From the NCBI RefSeq assembly GCF_006385705.1, contig NZ_VFRQ01000017.1, positions 1 to 64,000 of the forward strand: a stretch of DNA of 64,000 nucleotides. Reading direction: 5' to 3'. The DNA is from Pontibacter mangrovi. GTDB lineage: Bacteria; Bacteroidota; Bacteroidia; Cytophagales; Hymenobacteraceae. The notes beneath the pieces were generated by a model. The model worked only from the letters and a program-made list of their open reading frames with translations. It was not told the origin of the DNA and searched no databases. The position numbers and the translations under genes were made by a program. This document shows positions 33,075-41,656 of this stretch, one piece after another; positions within the stretch are counted from its first letter, which is position 1; every line of letters starts with the position of its first letter.

Positions 33075-34883
33075 TTACGCGTTATCAGCTCTGGACATAC
33101 GGTTACGCTCGTTCTCATCGAGGTAGATCTTGCGCATGCGGATGCTCTTTGGTGTTACCTCCAGCAACTCATCCTTCTGGATGTATTCCATGGCTTCTTC
33201 CAGGGAGAACTTCTTGGCCGGCGCGATCTTCACGTTGTTGTCAGAGCCGGAAGCACGCATGTTTGTCAGCTTCTTGCCTTTCTGAATGTTTACCGTGATG
33301 TCGTTCTGACGGCTGTGCTCGCCAATTACCTGGCCCATGTACACATCCACGCCCGGATCTACGAAGAACACGCCACGGTCCTGCAGCTTGTCGATAGAGT
33401 AAGCTGTACCAGGGCCCTGTTCCATCGAGATGATAGAACCGTTGTTACGGCTAGGGATATTTCCTTTGTGCGGCTCGTAAGCCAGGAAACGGTGGTTCAT
33501 GATCGCCTCACCGGCAGTAGCTGTCAGTACGTTGTTACGCAGGCCGATCAGGCCACGCGCCGGGATGTTGAACTCCAGGTGCTGCAGGTCGCCTTTTGGC
33601 TCCATGATCGTCAGTTCGCCTTTACGCTGCGTTACCAGCTCGATTACCTTACCGGCAGTCTCCTCCGGAACGTCCACCACCATGTGCTCGATTGGCTCAT
33701 GACGCACACCGTCAATTTCTTTATAGATTACCTGTGGCTGGCCAACCTGCAGCTCATACCCCTCGCGGCGCATGGTCTCGATCAGTACAGACAAGTGCAG
33801 GATACCGCGTCCGAACACCAGGAAGGTATCCTCACGGTCGGTTTCCTGCACGCGCAGGGCCAGGTTTTTCTCTGTTTCCTTGAACAAACGATCGCGCAGG
33901 TGGCGTGATGTCACGAACTTACCCTCTTTGCCGAAGAAAGGAGAGTTGTTGATCGTGAACAGCATGTTCATGGTTGGCTCATCGATAGCAATACGTGCCA
34001 AAGGCTCCGGATTCTCCGCATCAGCAATTGTGTCGCCAATATCAAAGCCCTCGATACCTGTTACAGCGCAGATCTCACCAGCTGATACTTCCTGTACCGT
34101 TTTTTTGCCAAGTCCTTCAAACACCTGAAGCTCGGCGATCTTGCCTTTTTTCATAGTACCGTCTGCTTTGCAAAGCGAGATCGGCATACCTTCTTTCAGT
34201 GTTCCGCGGTGCACACGGCCAATCGCGATACGACCCACGAAAGAAGAATAGTCAAGCGACGTGATCTGCATCTGCGGGGAGCCTTCACGGTATGGGGCAG
34301 CAGGAATCACATCAATGATGGCATCCAGAAGAGGCGTGATGTTGTCCGTCGGCTGCGTCCAGTCGGTGCTCATCCAGCCCTGCTTGGAAGAACCGTACAG
34401 CGTCGTGAAGTCCAACTGGTCTTCTGTCGCGTCCAGGTTAAACATCAGGTCGAACACCTGCTCGTGCACCTCGTCAGGGCGGCAGTTCTCTTTATCTACT
34501 TTGTTTACCACCACAATCGGCTTTAGGCCAAGCTGGATGGCTTTGCTCAGTACGAAACGCGTCTGCGGCATGGCCCCTTCAAATGCGTCTACCAGCAGCA
34601 GCACACCGTCGGCCATCTTCAGTACACGCTCTACCTCACCCCCGAAGTCGGCGTGGCCAGGCGTGTCGATGATGTTGATTTTTACGTCTTTGTAGCGAAC
34701 CGACACGTTCTTTGAAACGATCGTGATGCCGCGCTCGCGCTCCAGGTCGTTGTTGTCCAGGATCAGGTCGTCGAACTGCTGGTGCTCTGCGAACAGCTTA
34801 GAGGCATGGATGATTTTATCCACGAGCGTGGTCTTGCCGTGGTCTACGTGTGCGATGATCGCAATATTCCGGATATTTTGCAT
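33075..34883 (-). CDS. typA: Translational GTPase TypA/BipA
   Basis: A 602-residue ribosome-binding GTPase of the EF-G-like family. Motifs: IIAHVDHGKTTLVDKII (G1), ERERGITI (switch II side), DTPGHADFGGEVERVL (G3), NKVDKENCRPDE (G4). It then has EF-G-like domains II, III and V and the BipA-specific C-terminal domain (GPGTAYSIDKLQDRG, PKSIRMRKIYLDENERNR). It assists 50S assembly and stress adaptation. Monocistronic, with a -7 element at 34904. Confidence 0.97.
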   Translation of the reverse strand: MQNIRNIAIIAHVDHGKTTLVDKIIHASKLFAEHQQFDDLILDNNDLERERGITIVSKNVSVRYKDVKINIIDTPGHADFGGEVERVLKMADGVLLLVDAFEGAMPQTRFVLSKAIQLGLKPIVVVNKVDKENCRPDEVHEQVFDLMFNLDATEDQLDFTTLYGSSKQGWMSTDWTQPTDNITPLLDAIIDVIPAAPYREGSPQMQITSLDYSSFVGRIAIGRVHRGTLKEGMPISLCKADGTMKKGKIAELQVFEGLGKKTVQEVSAGEICAVTGIEGFDIGDTIADAENPEPLARIAIDEPTMNMLFTINNSPFFGKEGKFVTSRHLRDRLFKETEKNLALRVQETDREDTFLVFGRGILHLSVLIETMRREGYELQVGQPQVIYKEIDGVRHEPIEHMVVDVPEETAGKVIELVTQRKGELTIMEPKGDLQHLEFNIPARGLIGLRNNVLTATAGEAIMNHRFLAYEPHKGNIPSRNNGSIISMEQGPGTAYSIDKLQDRGVFFVDPGVDVYMGQVIGEHSRQNDITVNIQKGKKLTNMRASGSDNNVKIAPAKKFSLEEAMEYIQKDELLEVTPKSIRMRKIYLDENERNRMSRADNA

Positions 34884-34903
34884 TGAATTGGTTTTTCGAG
34901 CCG

Positions 34904-34911
34904 CAAAAGTA
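34904..34911 (-). promoter_or_regulatory. Putative -7 element of typA
   Basis: Minus-strand TACTTTTG, 21 bases before the start; it fits TAnnTTTG. Confidence 0.5.
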
Positions 34912-35092
34912 CTAAAAAGGCTTTAGACTTTTACTAGTTGTCTCGAAATAAACAGGTTATGATTACTTTAATTTACCCCAGATGCACTTTTGGCACAGGT
35001 TATGAAGCAAACATTACTTTGTTAAAGTTTGTTTCCTAGGTGGTTATAAATTTAAAAGTGCCGAAAGCCGCCCAAGCTTACGGCCCGTAAGT

Positions 35093-35653
35093 ATGCGTAT
35101 GAGACTGACACAGATAATTTGCATGGTTCTGCTGCTGAGCTTCTCGGCATGTGCAGAGGAGAGTAAGACAACAGCGCTGAATGCCTCCACCGCCGCCACA
35201 GGCGAGGAGCCGCTGAGCGAGGAACTGATAGCTGAGCTGAATGACCCAGCCCTACAGGATACGGTGGTGAAGACGGAGGCGGAGTGGCGCAAGCAGCTGA
35301 CGCCCGAGCAGTACTACGTGCTGCGGAAGGAGGGCACGGAGCCGCCGTTCAAGAACAAGTATAACAGCAATAAAAAGAAGGGTGTCTATTATTGCGCCGC
35401 CTGCGGCAACCCCATGTTCAGCTCCCGCACCAAGTTCGAGTCCGGCACTGGCTGGCCCAGCTTTTACGCGCCCATCTCTAAAAAGCAGGTAAAGGAAGTG
35501 GAGGACAGGTCGTTTCCGGGAGAGGTACGCACCGAGGTAGAGTGCGCCCGCTGCGGCTCCCACATCGGCCACGTGTTTAACGACGGCCCCAAACCAACCG
35601 GCCTGCGCTACTGCCTCAACTCGGCGGCGCTCACCTTTAAAGAGCAGAAGTGA
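35093..35653 (+). CDS. msrB: Peptide-methionine (R)-S-oxide reductase, lipoprotein form
   Basis: A 186-residue MsrB with a lipoprotein signal (LLLSFSAC). The MsrB domain spans about 60-185: two zinc CxxC pairs (YYCAACGNPMF and ECARCGSHIGHVF), SGTGWPSFYAPI, and GLRYCLNSAAL with the catalytic Cys near residue 178. It reduces methionine-R-sulfoxide in proteins; lipidation places it in the envelope, so it probably repairs secreted proteins. ATGs at 35093 and 35099 are both possible. Monocistronic. Confidence 0.93.
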   Translation: MRMRLTQIICMVLLLSFSACAEESKTTALNASTAATGEEPLSEELIAELNDPALQDTVVKTEAEWRKQLTPEQYYVLRKEGTEPPFKNKYNSNKKKGVYYCAACGNPMFSSRTKFESGTGWPSFYAPISKKQVKEVEDRSFPGEVRTEVECARCGSHIGHVFNDGPKPTGLRYCLNSAALTFKEQK

Positions 35654-35805
35654 GGTTAATTGGTTTTTGAATACCCGGACCTGTAGAAACTGTAGTTTAA
35701 ATGTCTGTTTAACAATTCAGCGATTTAGCCTTTCAACAGTTAATATCTATTAACTAACAAACACCCGCTGCCGTACTTAAATCCTAAACCAAACAGAACA
35801 AAACT

Positions 35806-36069
35806 ATGGCAGAGCTACATTCAGAAGCTGATAATATAGAGAACACGGCACAGTGCATTATAGAGGCCTTTAAGAAGTTTGAGGTGCGCGAAGGAAGCGT
35901 GCTGCACTACCAGCAGCTGTACCCTTACCTGCAGGAGCGCTACCCGCACTACAAGGATGTGCAGAAAGAGGCAGAGCATCACCTGACAAAGGAAGGCTAC
36001 GTAAACCCAGCACCCGACGGGCTGATGCTGACGCAGGTAGGCCACGAGCATGTATGGGGCGATAAGTAA
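35806..36069 (+). CDS. Small hypothetical protein
   Basis: An 87-residue soluble protein, acidic and His/Tyr/Glu-rich (LHYQQLYPYLQERYPHYKDV, KEAEHHLTKEGYVNPAPDGL). Predicted helical with no signal peptide. The shape (two helices, a repeat of tyrosines, then a short beta-turn region) slightly recalls winged-helix folds, but I recognise no family. Coding is supported by the clear ATG and a good terminator 30 bases after the stop. Confidence 0.7.
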   Translation: MAELHSEADNIENTAQCIIEAFKKFEVREGSVLHYQQLYPYLQERYPHYKDVQKEAEHHLTKEGYVNPAPDGLMLTQVGHEHVWGDK

Positions 36070-36100
36070 GCCTAACAGCTTCTAAAAGAAAGAAATAAGT

Positions 36101-36130
36101 AGAGGCGCATCTTCATGCGTCTCTTTTTTT
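36101..36130 (+). terminator. Intrinsic terminator, AGAGGCGCAT type
   Basis: AGAGGCGCAT, loop CTTC, ATGCGTCTCT (one G-T pair), then a T-run. The stem resembles the hairpins at 6192, 40588 and 40791. Confidence 0.85.
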
Positions 36131-36260
36131 GCGCCAAGTTGAGGTTAGGCCGACTCTATCTTACCTGGAAGTATAGCCATAGTTTCTGATAACCAGCAGT
36201 ATTGGCTGCGTATACTTAAAGTATAATCTGTTTTAAACAGGAGAAGTATAAACAGGAGCT

Positions 36261-36611
36261 ATGAAATCATATAGAAGTATAACGTATAGTATAAGTATGG
36301 CAATGGCCGGTTTAGCTGCCTGCACCTCGCTCAGCGAAGGGCAGGAGGGCATGCCGCCTCCCGCGCCTGCAGAGGAGCGGGTAAGGCTGGAGCAGAATCC
36401 CAACGCCGCCGTGCGGCAGCGTATGGATGAACAGGCCAGCGAGATAAACCGCAAGCGCAACATTGAGCAGTTCGACCAAAACAAACCCGCCATGACGCCC
36501 AACCCCCTTCGGCCGCAGGAGCTGCCGCACGCACCCCAGGATACCTCTAAGCATAATTTAAACCAAGTGTGGCCAACGCAGGTGGAGCCCCAACCCGTAG
36601 AGGAGAATTAA
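36261..36611 (+). CDS. Hypothetical lipoprotein
   Basis: A 116-residue protein with signal and lipobox (AMAGLAAC, Cys near residue 21). The mature part is proline-, glutamate- and asparagine-rich and probably disordered (MPPPAPAEERVRLEQNPNAA, QELPHAPQDTSKHNLN). No family recognised. Its first codons carry several AGTATA words (SerIle). It is preceded by a run of AAGTATA words and followed by a 16-base perfect terminator stem. Confidence 0.65.
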   Translation: MKSYRSITYSISMAMAGLAACTSLSEGQEGMPPPAPAEERVRLEQNPNAAVRQRMDEQASEINRKRNIEQFDQNKPAMTPNPLRPQELPHAPQDTSKHNLNQVWPTQVEPQPVEEN

Positions 36612-36613
36612 AA

Positions 36614-36656
36614 ATCAAAGCGCCGCCTACACTTAACGTATAGGCGGCGCTTTGAT
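36614..36656. terminator. Strong terminator stem between convergent genes
   Basis: ATCAAAGCGCCGCCTA (36614-36629) pairs perfectly with its complement at 36641-36656. It lies between the lipoprotein gene (+) and a small gene (-) and could serve both. Confidence 0.85.
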
Positions 36657-36669
36657 GTAGCGTTTGCTT

Positions 36670-36903
36670 TTATTTCTTCTTCTTTTGAGGCGTGGTGTCT
36701 TCCGGTTTCTCCTCATCGCTCAGGTGCAGCTCGTCTGGCTCCAGGTTCACGTACACCTCGTTTTCAGGCGGTGTGTTCCTGGACTCTCTGTCTTTGGGGG
36801 TGCCGGGTGGTGCAGGATTTTTGCTTAGCTTTTCTTTGCTGTCGCGCTCGCCCAGGTTGTCGCCTTCCTGCCGGGAGGTTCTGAAGTTATCTTTGTTGTT
36901 CAT
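36670..36903 (-). CDS. Small highly charged disordered protein
   Basis: A 77-residue hydrophilic protein starting MNNKDNFRTSRQEGDN and ending in a lysine run (DTTPQKKKK). It is rich in Asp, Glu, Lys, Pro and Arg with no hydrophobic core, so probably unstructured. No family recognised. The open frame continues upstream to 37164, but that part overlaps the metG promoter and start, so I use the internal ATG at 36903. Confidence 0.55.
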   Translation of the reverse strand: MNNKDNFRTSRQEGDNLGERDSKEKLSKNPAPPGTPKDRESRNTPPENEVYVNLEPDELHLSDEEKPEDTTPQKKKK

Positions 36904-37070
36904 GGATAGGAGGATTATGGTTTCAATAGCGTGGCCAAAGCCCGTAGGCAGGGCCGCATGAGCCCCTGCTCTTGTCGGTGTTTGCCATGTTTTACGGAAA
37001 ACGACGGTAATTGGCTGTGTCGGTTCGTATAGCACAAGCGGCGGCGGCACAACATTCCGTCGGGTATTTG

Positions 37071-37078
37071 TATATTTG
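37071..37078 (+). promoter_or_regulatory. Putative -7 element of metG
   Basis: TATATTTG fits TAnnTTTG. The ATG at 37097 is only 18 bases downstream, so the leader would be very short. Confidence 0.5.
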
Positions 37079-37096
37079 CTTTCTGAAATAACCAAG

Positions 37097-39139
37097 ATGA
37101 CAGAGAACCCCAAAAGATATACCGTAACGGCTGCCTTGCCGTACGCCAATGGCCCGGTGCACATTGGCCACCTGGCAGGTGTATACTTACCTGCCGATAT
37201 TTACGTGCGCTACCTGCGCCTGCAAAACCGCGATGTGAAGTTTATCTGCGGCTCCGACGAGCACGGCGTGCCGATCACCATCCGCGCCAAGAAAGAGGGT
37301 ATCACCCCGCAGCAGGTGGTAGACAAGTATCATAAACTGATCAAGGAGTCGTTCGAGAATTTCAACATCTCCTTCGACATCTACGACCGCACCTCCTCCA
37401 AGATCCACGCCGAGACGGCCGGGGGCTTTTTCAAGAAGCTGTACGAGGACGGTAAATTCATAGAGCAGACCACGCAGCAGTACTACGACGAGAAGGCGCA
37501 GCAGTTCCTGGCCGACCGCTACATTGTGGGCACCTGCCCGAAGTGCGGCAACGAGAACGCCTACGGCGACCAGTGCGAAGCCTGCGGCACCTCCCTCAAC
37601 GCCACCGACCTGATCAACCCGAAAAGCACGTTGAGCGGCGCTGTGCCGGTAATGCGCGAGACAAAGCACTGGTACCTGCCCCTGAACGAGTATGAGCCGT
37701 GGCTGCGCGAGTGGATCGTGGAAGGCCACAAAGGCGACTGGAAGCCGAACGTGTACGGCCAGTGCAAATCCTGGATAGACCAGGGCCTGCAGCCGCGCGC
37801 CGTTACCCGCGACCTGGACTGGGGCGTGCCGGTGCCGGTAGCCGGTGCCGAGGGCAAGGTGCTGTATGTATGGTTCGATGCGCCGATCGGCTACATCTCT
37901 GCCACTAAAGCGCTAACGGATGACTGGGAGAAGTACTGGAAAGACGAGGAGACGAAGCTGGTGCACTTCATCGGCAAGGATAACATCGTGTTCCACTGCA
38001 TCATCTTCCCGAGCATGCTCAAGGCTCACGGCGACTATATTTTGCCGGACAATGTGCCGGCCAACGAGTTCCTGAACCTGGAGGGCGACAAGATCTCGAC
38101 CTCGCGTAACTGGGCCGTGTGGCTGCACGAGTACCTGGAGGAGTTTCCGGGCAAGGCTGATGTGCTGCGCTACGTGCTGGCTGCCAATGCTCCTGAGACA
38201 AAAGACAACGACTTTACCTGGAAAGACTACCAGGCCCGCAACAACAACGAGCTGCTGGCCATACTTGGCAACTTCATCAACCGTGCCGTGGTGCTCACGC
38301 AGAAGTACTACGACGGCGCTGTGCCTGCCCGTAGCGAGCTGACCGACTACGACAAAACCGTGCTGGAGGACCTGCAGGGAATACCGCTGGTGATCTCGAC
38401 CTACATCGAGCGCTACCGCTTCCGTGATGCCCTGGCTGAGCTGATGAACCTGGCGCGCCTGGGTAACAAGTACCTGGCCGATACGGAGCCTTGGAAGCTC
38501 ATCAAGACGGATGCCGAGCGCGTGAAGACGATCATGAACATCGCGCTGCAGATATCCGGTAGCCTGGCTATCCTGATGGAACCGTTCCTGCCGGAGTCTG
38601 CCGCCAAGCTGCGTACTATGCTGAACATGGCTTTGGGCAACAGTTGGTCTGCCGCCGGTGCCGCAGATCTTCTAAAAGAAGGCCACGTGATTGGCAAGCC
38701 GGAGCTGCTGTTCGAGAAGGTAGAAGACGCTGCCGTGGATGCGCAGGTACAGAAGCTGCTGGACACGAAAAAAGCCAACGAAGCGGCAAACGCCGTGGTA
38801 GAGCCAGCCAAAGAGGACATCACCTTCGAGGACTTCACCAAAATGGACGTCCGCATCGGCACCATTATAGAGGCAGAGAAAGTAGCCAAGACCAAAAAGC
38901 TCCTGAAGCTGAAGATCGACACCGGTATTGATCAGCGCACCGTGGTCAGCGGCATCGCCGAGTTCTTTAAGCCGGAGGAAATTGTGGGGCAGCAGGTAAG
39001 CATCCTGGTAAACCTGGCCCCGCGCGAGATAAAGGGCATCACCAGCCAAGGCATGATCCTGATGGCTGAGAATGCGGACGGCTCGTTGGCCTTCGTTCAG
39101 CCAAGCAAGGAGATCAAAAACGGCGGAACGGTAAGTTAA
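37097..39139 (+). CDS. metG: Methionyl-tRNA synthetase
   Basis: A 680-residue class I synthetase that charges tRNA-Met. It shows PYANGPVHIGHLAG (HIGH motif), a zinc knuckle with two CxxC pairs (CPKCGNENAYGDQCEACG, about 140-157), EGDKISTSRN (KMSKS-equivalent, near 332) and a C-terminal EMAP/Trbp111-type tRNA-binding domain (about 580-680, MDVRIGTIIEAEKVAKTKKL). The dimerising C-terminal domain is normal for this group. I prefer ATG 37097 over an upstream TTG at 37076 that falls inside the -7 element. Confidence 0.96.
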   Translation: MTENPKRYTVTAALPYANGPVHIGHLAGVYLPADIYVRYLRLQNRDVKFICGSDEHGVPITIRAKKEGITPQQVVDKYHKLIKESFENFNISFDIYDRTSSKIHAETAGGFFKKLYEDGKFIEQTTQQYYDEKAQQFLADRYIVGTCPKCGNENAYGDQCEACGTSLNATDLINPKSTLSGAVPVMRETKHWYLPLNEYEPWLREWIVEGHKGDWKPNVYGQCKSWIDQGLQPRAVTRDLDWGVPVPVAGAEGKVLYVWFDAPIGYISATKALTDDWEKYWKDEETKLVHFIGKDNIVFHCIIFPSMLKAHGDYILPDNVPANEFLNLEGDKISTSRNWAVWLHEYLEEFPGKADVLRYVLAANAPETKDNDFTWKDYQARNNNELLAILGNFINRAVVLTQKYYDGAVPARSELTDYDKTVLEDLQGIPLVISTYIERYRFRDALAELMNLARLGNKYLADTEPWKLIKTDAERVKTIMNIALQISGSLAILMEPFLPESAAKLRTMLNMALGNSWSAAGAADLLKEGHVIGKPELLFEKVEDAAVDAQVQKLLDTKKANEAANAVVEPAKEDITFEDFTKMDVRIGTIIEAEKVAKTKKLLKLKIDTGIDQRTVVSGIAEFFKPEEIVGQQVSILVNLAPREIKGITSQGMILMAENADGSLAFVQPSKEIKNGGTVS

Positions 39140-39163
39140 AAGTATAAATCATAATAAAGTATA

Positions 39164-39202
39164 AACCCTCACTTGTCTGTATGGCAGGTGAGGGTTTTTT
39201 TA
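39164..39202 (+). terminator. Intrinsic terminator of metG
   Basis: AACCCTCACTTG pairs with CAGGTGAGGGTT (one G-T pair), then a T-run. Confidence 0.88.
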
Positions 39203-39219
39203 AATATGGCATTGCGCCT

Positions 39220-40467
39220 CTATACTGTAGCAGCAGTTGTAACCTGCTTTGCGACCCGCTCCCGCTCGATGTGCTGCACCACAAAGTATAAACCCACGGC
39301 TGTTATGGTTGCCAAAGCTCCCGTGCACCACCAAAGCGTAGCAAAGCCATACTTAGCGGCAAGCGTGGTGCCCAGGTAAGGAGCTACAACGTGTGCCGCA
39401 GCATAAGATATGGTGTACAGCCCCATGTATGCGCCGCGGTTGGCGGGGCCGGAGCGCTCCACAGTGATGGTAGCCATAAAAGGCATGGCCAGAATCTCGG
39501 CTATACTGAGCAGCAGCATCGCTAGAAAAAGAATGCTTGGGTGGTGCGTCAGGTTGAGCAGCACGTAAGACACTCCCAATACCAAAACGCCGCCTGTAAT
39601 GATCCAAGCCTTGCGCGCCCGCTCGCCTATCAGGTACACCACGATCATCTCCAGCAGGAACACAATTAGCCCATTTAAAGCGAGCAAAAGGCCGATTTTG
39701 CCTTCCGGCAAAGTATAAACCTGACGGTAGTACAGCGGCAGCGTGGAGAGCAGCTGAAAAAACACCATGGCGAAGAGGCTGCAAAGTACAGCAAACAGCA
39801 GAAAGTAACCGTCCCGATAAGGAGAGCGGGTTGGCGCTGTTGCGGGAGTAGTTTCATTTGGCTGCTGTGCAGGCTGGTGCCCCTGCAGGTTCCGGAAGTA
39901 GAAATAGAAGAACAGCCCGGCCATAATGCAAGTCAGCCCGTCAGCAATAAACAGCCAGCGGTACGAAACGGCTGCCAGCAGGCCGCCCAGCGCAGGGCCG
40001 ATAGAAAAGCCCAGGTTCAGGGCCATGCGGTTGAGGGAGAAAGCGCGCGTTACGTTCTCTGGGCGGGCGTAGGAGGCGATGGAGGAGGAGTTAGCAGGGC
40101 GCAGCATGTCGTTTACCAGGCTGAGTATAAACACGCCACCCATCAAGGCCTCGAGCTGGCGTAGGCTCAGCAGCATAAAGTATAAACTGCCGCCCAACGT
40201 TAGGCTCAGGAACTGCACCTTAAAATGCCCCACCTTATCTGTAAGCCAACCTCCCAGAAACGCGCCGCAGACCGCGCCAAGCCCATACATACTCAGTACC
40301 ACCCCGGCCTCTTTTAACGTAAAGCCTAACTCCTCTGTCAGATACACGCTCAGGAAGGGCGTCACCATGGCGCCGCTGCGGTTAATCAGCATCACCAGCG
40401 ACATCATCCAGGCCGGGCGGGAGAGGCCTCCGAAGGCGTTGCGGTAGAGCAGGAGAATACGTTTCAT
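39220..40467 (-). CDS. MFS transporter, probably drug or metabolite exporter
   Basis: A 415-residue protein with twelve predicted membrane spans. The loop 2-3 signature GGWLTDKVGHFKVQ near residue 75 and the central hydrophilic loop (GHQPAQQPNETTPATAP, near 200) are typical of the major facilitator superfamily. The N-terminal spans (LINRSGAMVTPFLSVYLTEEL) resemble MdtH-type multidrug exporters. Substrate is not predictable. It is convergent with metG. Confidence 0.88.
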   Translation of the reverse strand: MKRILLLYRNAFGGLSRPAWMMSLVMLINRSGAMVTPFLSVYLTEELGFTLKEAGVVLSMYGLGAVCGAFLGGWLTDKVGHFKVQFLSLTLGGSLYFMLLSLRQLEALMGGVFILSLVNDMLRPANSSSIASYARPENVTRAFSLNRMALNLGFSIGPALGGLLAAVSYRWLFIADGLTCIMAGLFFYFYFRNLQGHQPAQQPNETTPATAPTRSPYRDGYFLLFAVLCSLFAMVFFQLLSTLPLYYRQVYTLPEGKIGLLLALNGLIVFLLEMIVVYLIGERARKAWIITGGVLVLGVSYVLLNLTHHPSILFLAMLLLSIAEILAMPFMATITVERSGPANRGAYMGLYTISYAAAHVVAPYLGTTLAAKYGFATLWWCTGALATITAVGLYFVVQHIERERVAKQVTTAATV

Positions 40468-40549
40468 GGCTGTGCCCAGAGGTATGGCTGGCGAAAAGGC
40501 AAATGTATACTTTCAGGCGGATATTTCTGTTGCTGCTCACATAAAAGTA

Positions 40550-40584
40550 AAAGCCCCTCACAAGTATAAGTTGGGAGGGGCTTT
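40550..40584. terminator. Hairpin AAAGCCCCTC / GAGGGGCTTT
   Basis: A perfect 10-base stem with the AAGTATAA word in the loop. It looks like a terminator but lies upstream of the MFS gene; it may end transcription coming from pth. Confidence 0.5.
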
Positions 40585-40587
40585 GGG

Positions 40588-40611
40588 AGAGACGCAATAC
40601 CTTGCATCTCT
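40588..40611. repeat. AGAGACGCAA hairpin, copy 1
   Basis: AGAGACGCAA, loop TACC, TTGCATCTCT (one G-T pair). Confidence 0.7.
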
Positions 40612-40790
40612 TTGCTTGCCAGGTAAGGATAACTGATGCCTCCAAAGTAATGCTCTTTCTCCTTTGTGCAAATGGTTACAAAGTATAAGCCAGGAGAACC
40701 TTAGTCCCAGATCACCAAACGCGATGATGGGATTCTGTACTTCTTCTTATACTTATCCATATTAAGATATACGGAATTCCAGATGCAAAA

Positions 40791-40814
40791 AGAGACGCAA
40801 GGTATTGCGTCTCT
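40791..40814. repeat. AGAGACGCAA hairpin, copy 2
   Basis: AGAGACGCAA, loop GGTA, TTGCGTCTCT, a perfect 10-base stem, 7 bases from the pth stop. Confidence 0.75.
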
Positions 40815-40820
40815 ACGTTC

Positions 40821-41465
40821 TTACTTCGTATTAAACTGGTTCATGGTGCGCTCCAGCCCGATGGTACCGAAGGAGATCACGGAGTCGGCGGCTTTCTCTA
40901 TCAGCGTTTGCAGTTCCGGCTGCTCATTCTCGCTGAACTTGCTCAGCACATAATCCACCTGCTTGCCTTTGTGGTAATTGTCGCCGACGCCGAAGCGCAG
41001 GCGCGGGTAGTTGTTGTGGCCCAGCGTCTGCTCGATGTGCTTCAGGCCATTGTGCCCGCCGGCGCTGCCCTTGGCACGTATGCGCAGCTTGCCAAAAGGG
41101 ATGGCAATGTCATCTGTGATCACCATCATCTGCTCCGGCGTCAGCTTCAGCGAGTTTAGCCAGTGGCCTACGGCTTTGCCGCTCAGGTTCATGTAGGTGG
41201 TGGGCTTTACCAGCACAAAGGTGCGGCCCTTGCTTTTTATCTCGGCTACAAAGGCGTGGCGACCGGAGTCGAAGCTGGCGTCGTGTTTTTTTGCCAGGTA
41301 GTCCAGTACCATAAAGCCGATGTTGTGGCGGGTGTCAGCGTATTCAGGGCCGATGTTGCCAAGGCCCACGATCAGGTATTTCATACTTGTATCTTCGGTG
41401 GTAGCGGGCGATGCAGGAGCAAGGCCCAGCCACTTTTTTATCTTGTTAATTGTTGAATGGCTCAA
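40821..41465 (-). CDS. pth: Peptidyl-tRNA hydrolase
   Basis: A Pth enzyme that recycles peptidyl-tRNA released from stalled ribosomes. Motifs: YLIVGLGNIGPEYADTRHNIGF with the catalytic His, KPTTYMNLSGKAV, and RIRAKGSAGGHNGLKHIEQTLG. The frame gives 214 residues with a 27-residue extension (MSHSTINKIKKWLGLAPASP) ahead of the usual MKYLIVGLGN start at 41384. The extension is amphipathic and could be real, but starting at 41384 gives the normal family length of about 187. Confidence 0.92.
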   Translation of the reverse strand: MSHSTINKIKKWLGLAPASPATTEDTSMKYLIVGLGNIGPEYADTRHNIGFMVLDYLAKKHDASFDSGRHAFVAEIKSKGRTFVLVKPTTYMNLSGKAVGHWLNSLKLTPEQMMVITDDIAIPFGKLRIRAKGSAGGHNGLKHIEQTLGHNNYPRLRFGVGDNYHKGKQVDYVLSKFSENEQPELQTLIEKAADSVISFGTIGLERTMNQFNTK

Positions 41466-41595
41466 GGTCTTGATTGCTGATTATTTACTGTTGATTGTTT
41501 GGAACGGATATTATGCAACAATCAGCAACTAACAACCAACCATTAAAACGGCAATTTAACCATTAAACAGTTTAACCATTCATTAAAACAAAAAA

Positions 41596-41617
41596 TCCTG
41601 CCCCGCTCGCGGCAGGA
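41596..41617 (-). terminator. Terminator of rplY
   Basis: TCCTGCC (41596-41602) pairs with GGCAGGA (41611-41617), with an A-run on the plus strand that reads as T on the minus strand. Confidence 0.75.
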
Positions 41618-41656
41618 CAGGACTTTTGAGAATATTCTGAGCTGTGGCTCAAAAAA

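Larger units (their letters stand above)
40468..40820. other. 353-base gene-free stretch with three hairpins
   Basis: No gene. It holds the MFS upstream region, a GC-rich hairpin at 40550, two AGAGACGCAA hairpins (40588 and 40791) in inverted relationship, and several AAGTATA words between them. The second hairpin lies just past the pth stop and may terminate it. Confidence 0.6.

Noticed and set aside
37076..37096. TTG start for metG, seven codons upstream of the ATG
   Set aside because: The TTG falls inside the TATATTTG -7 element, so it would not be in the transcript from that promoter.
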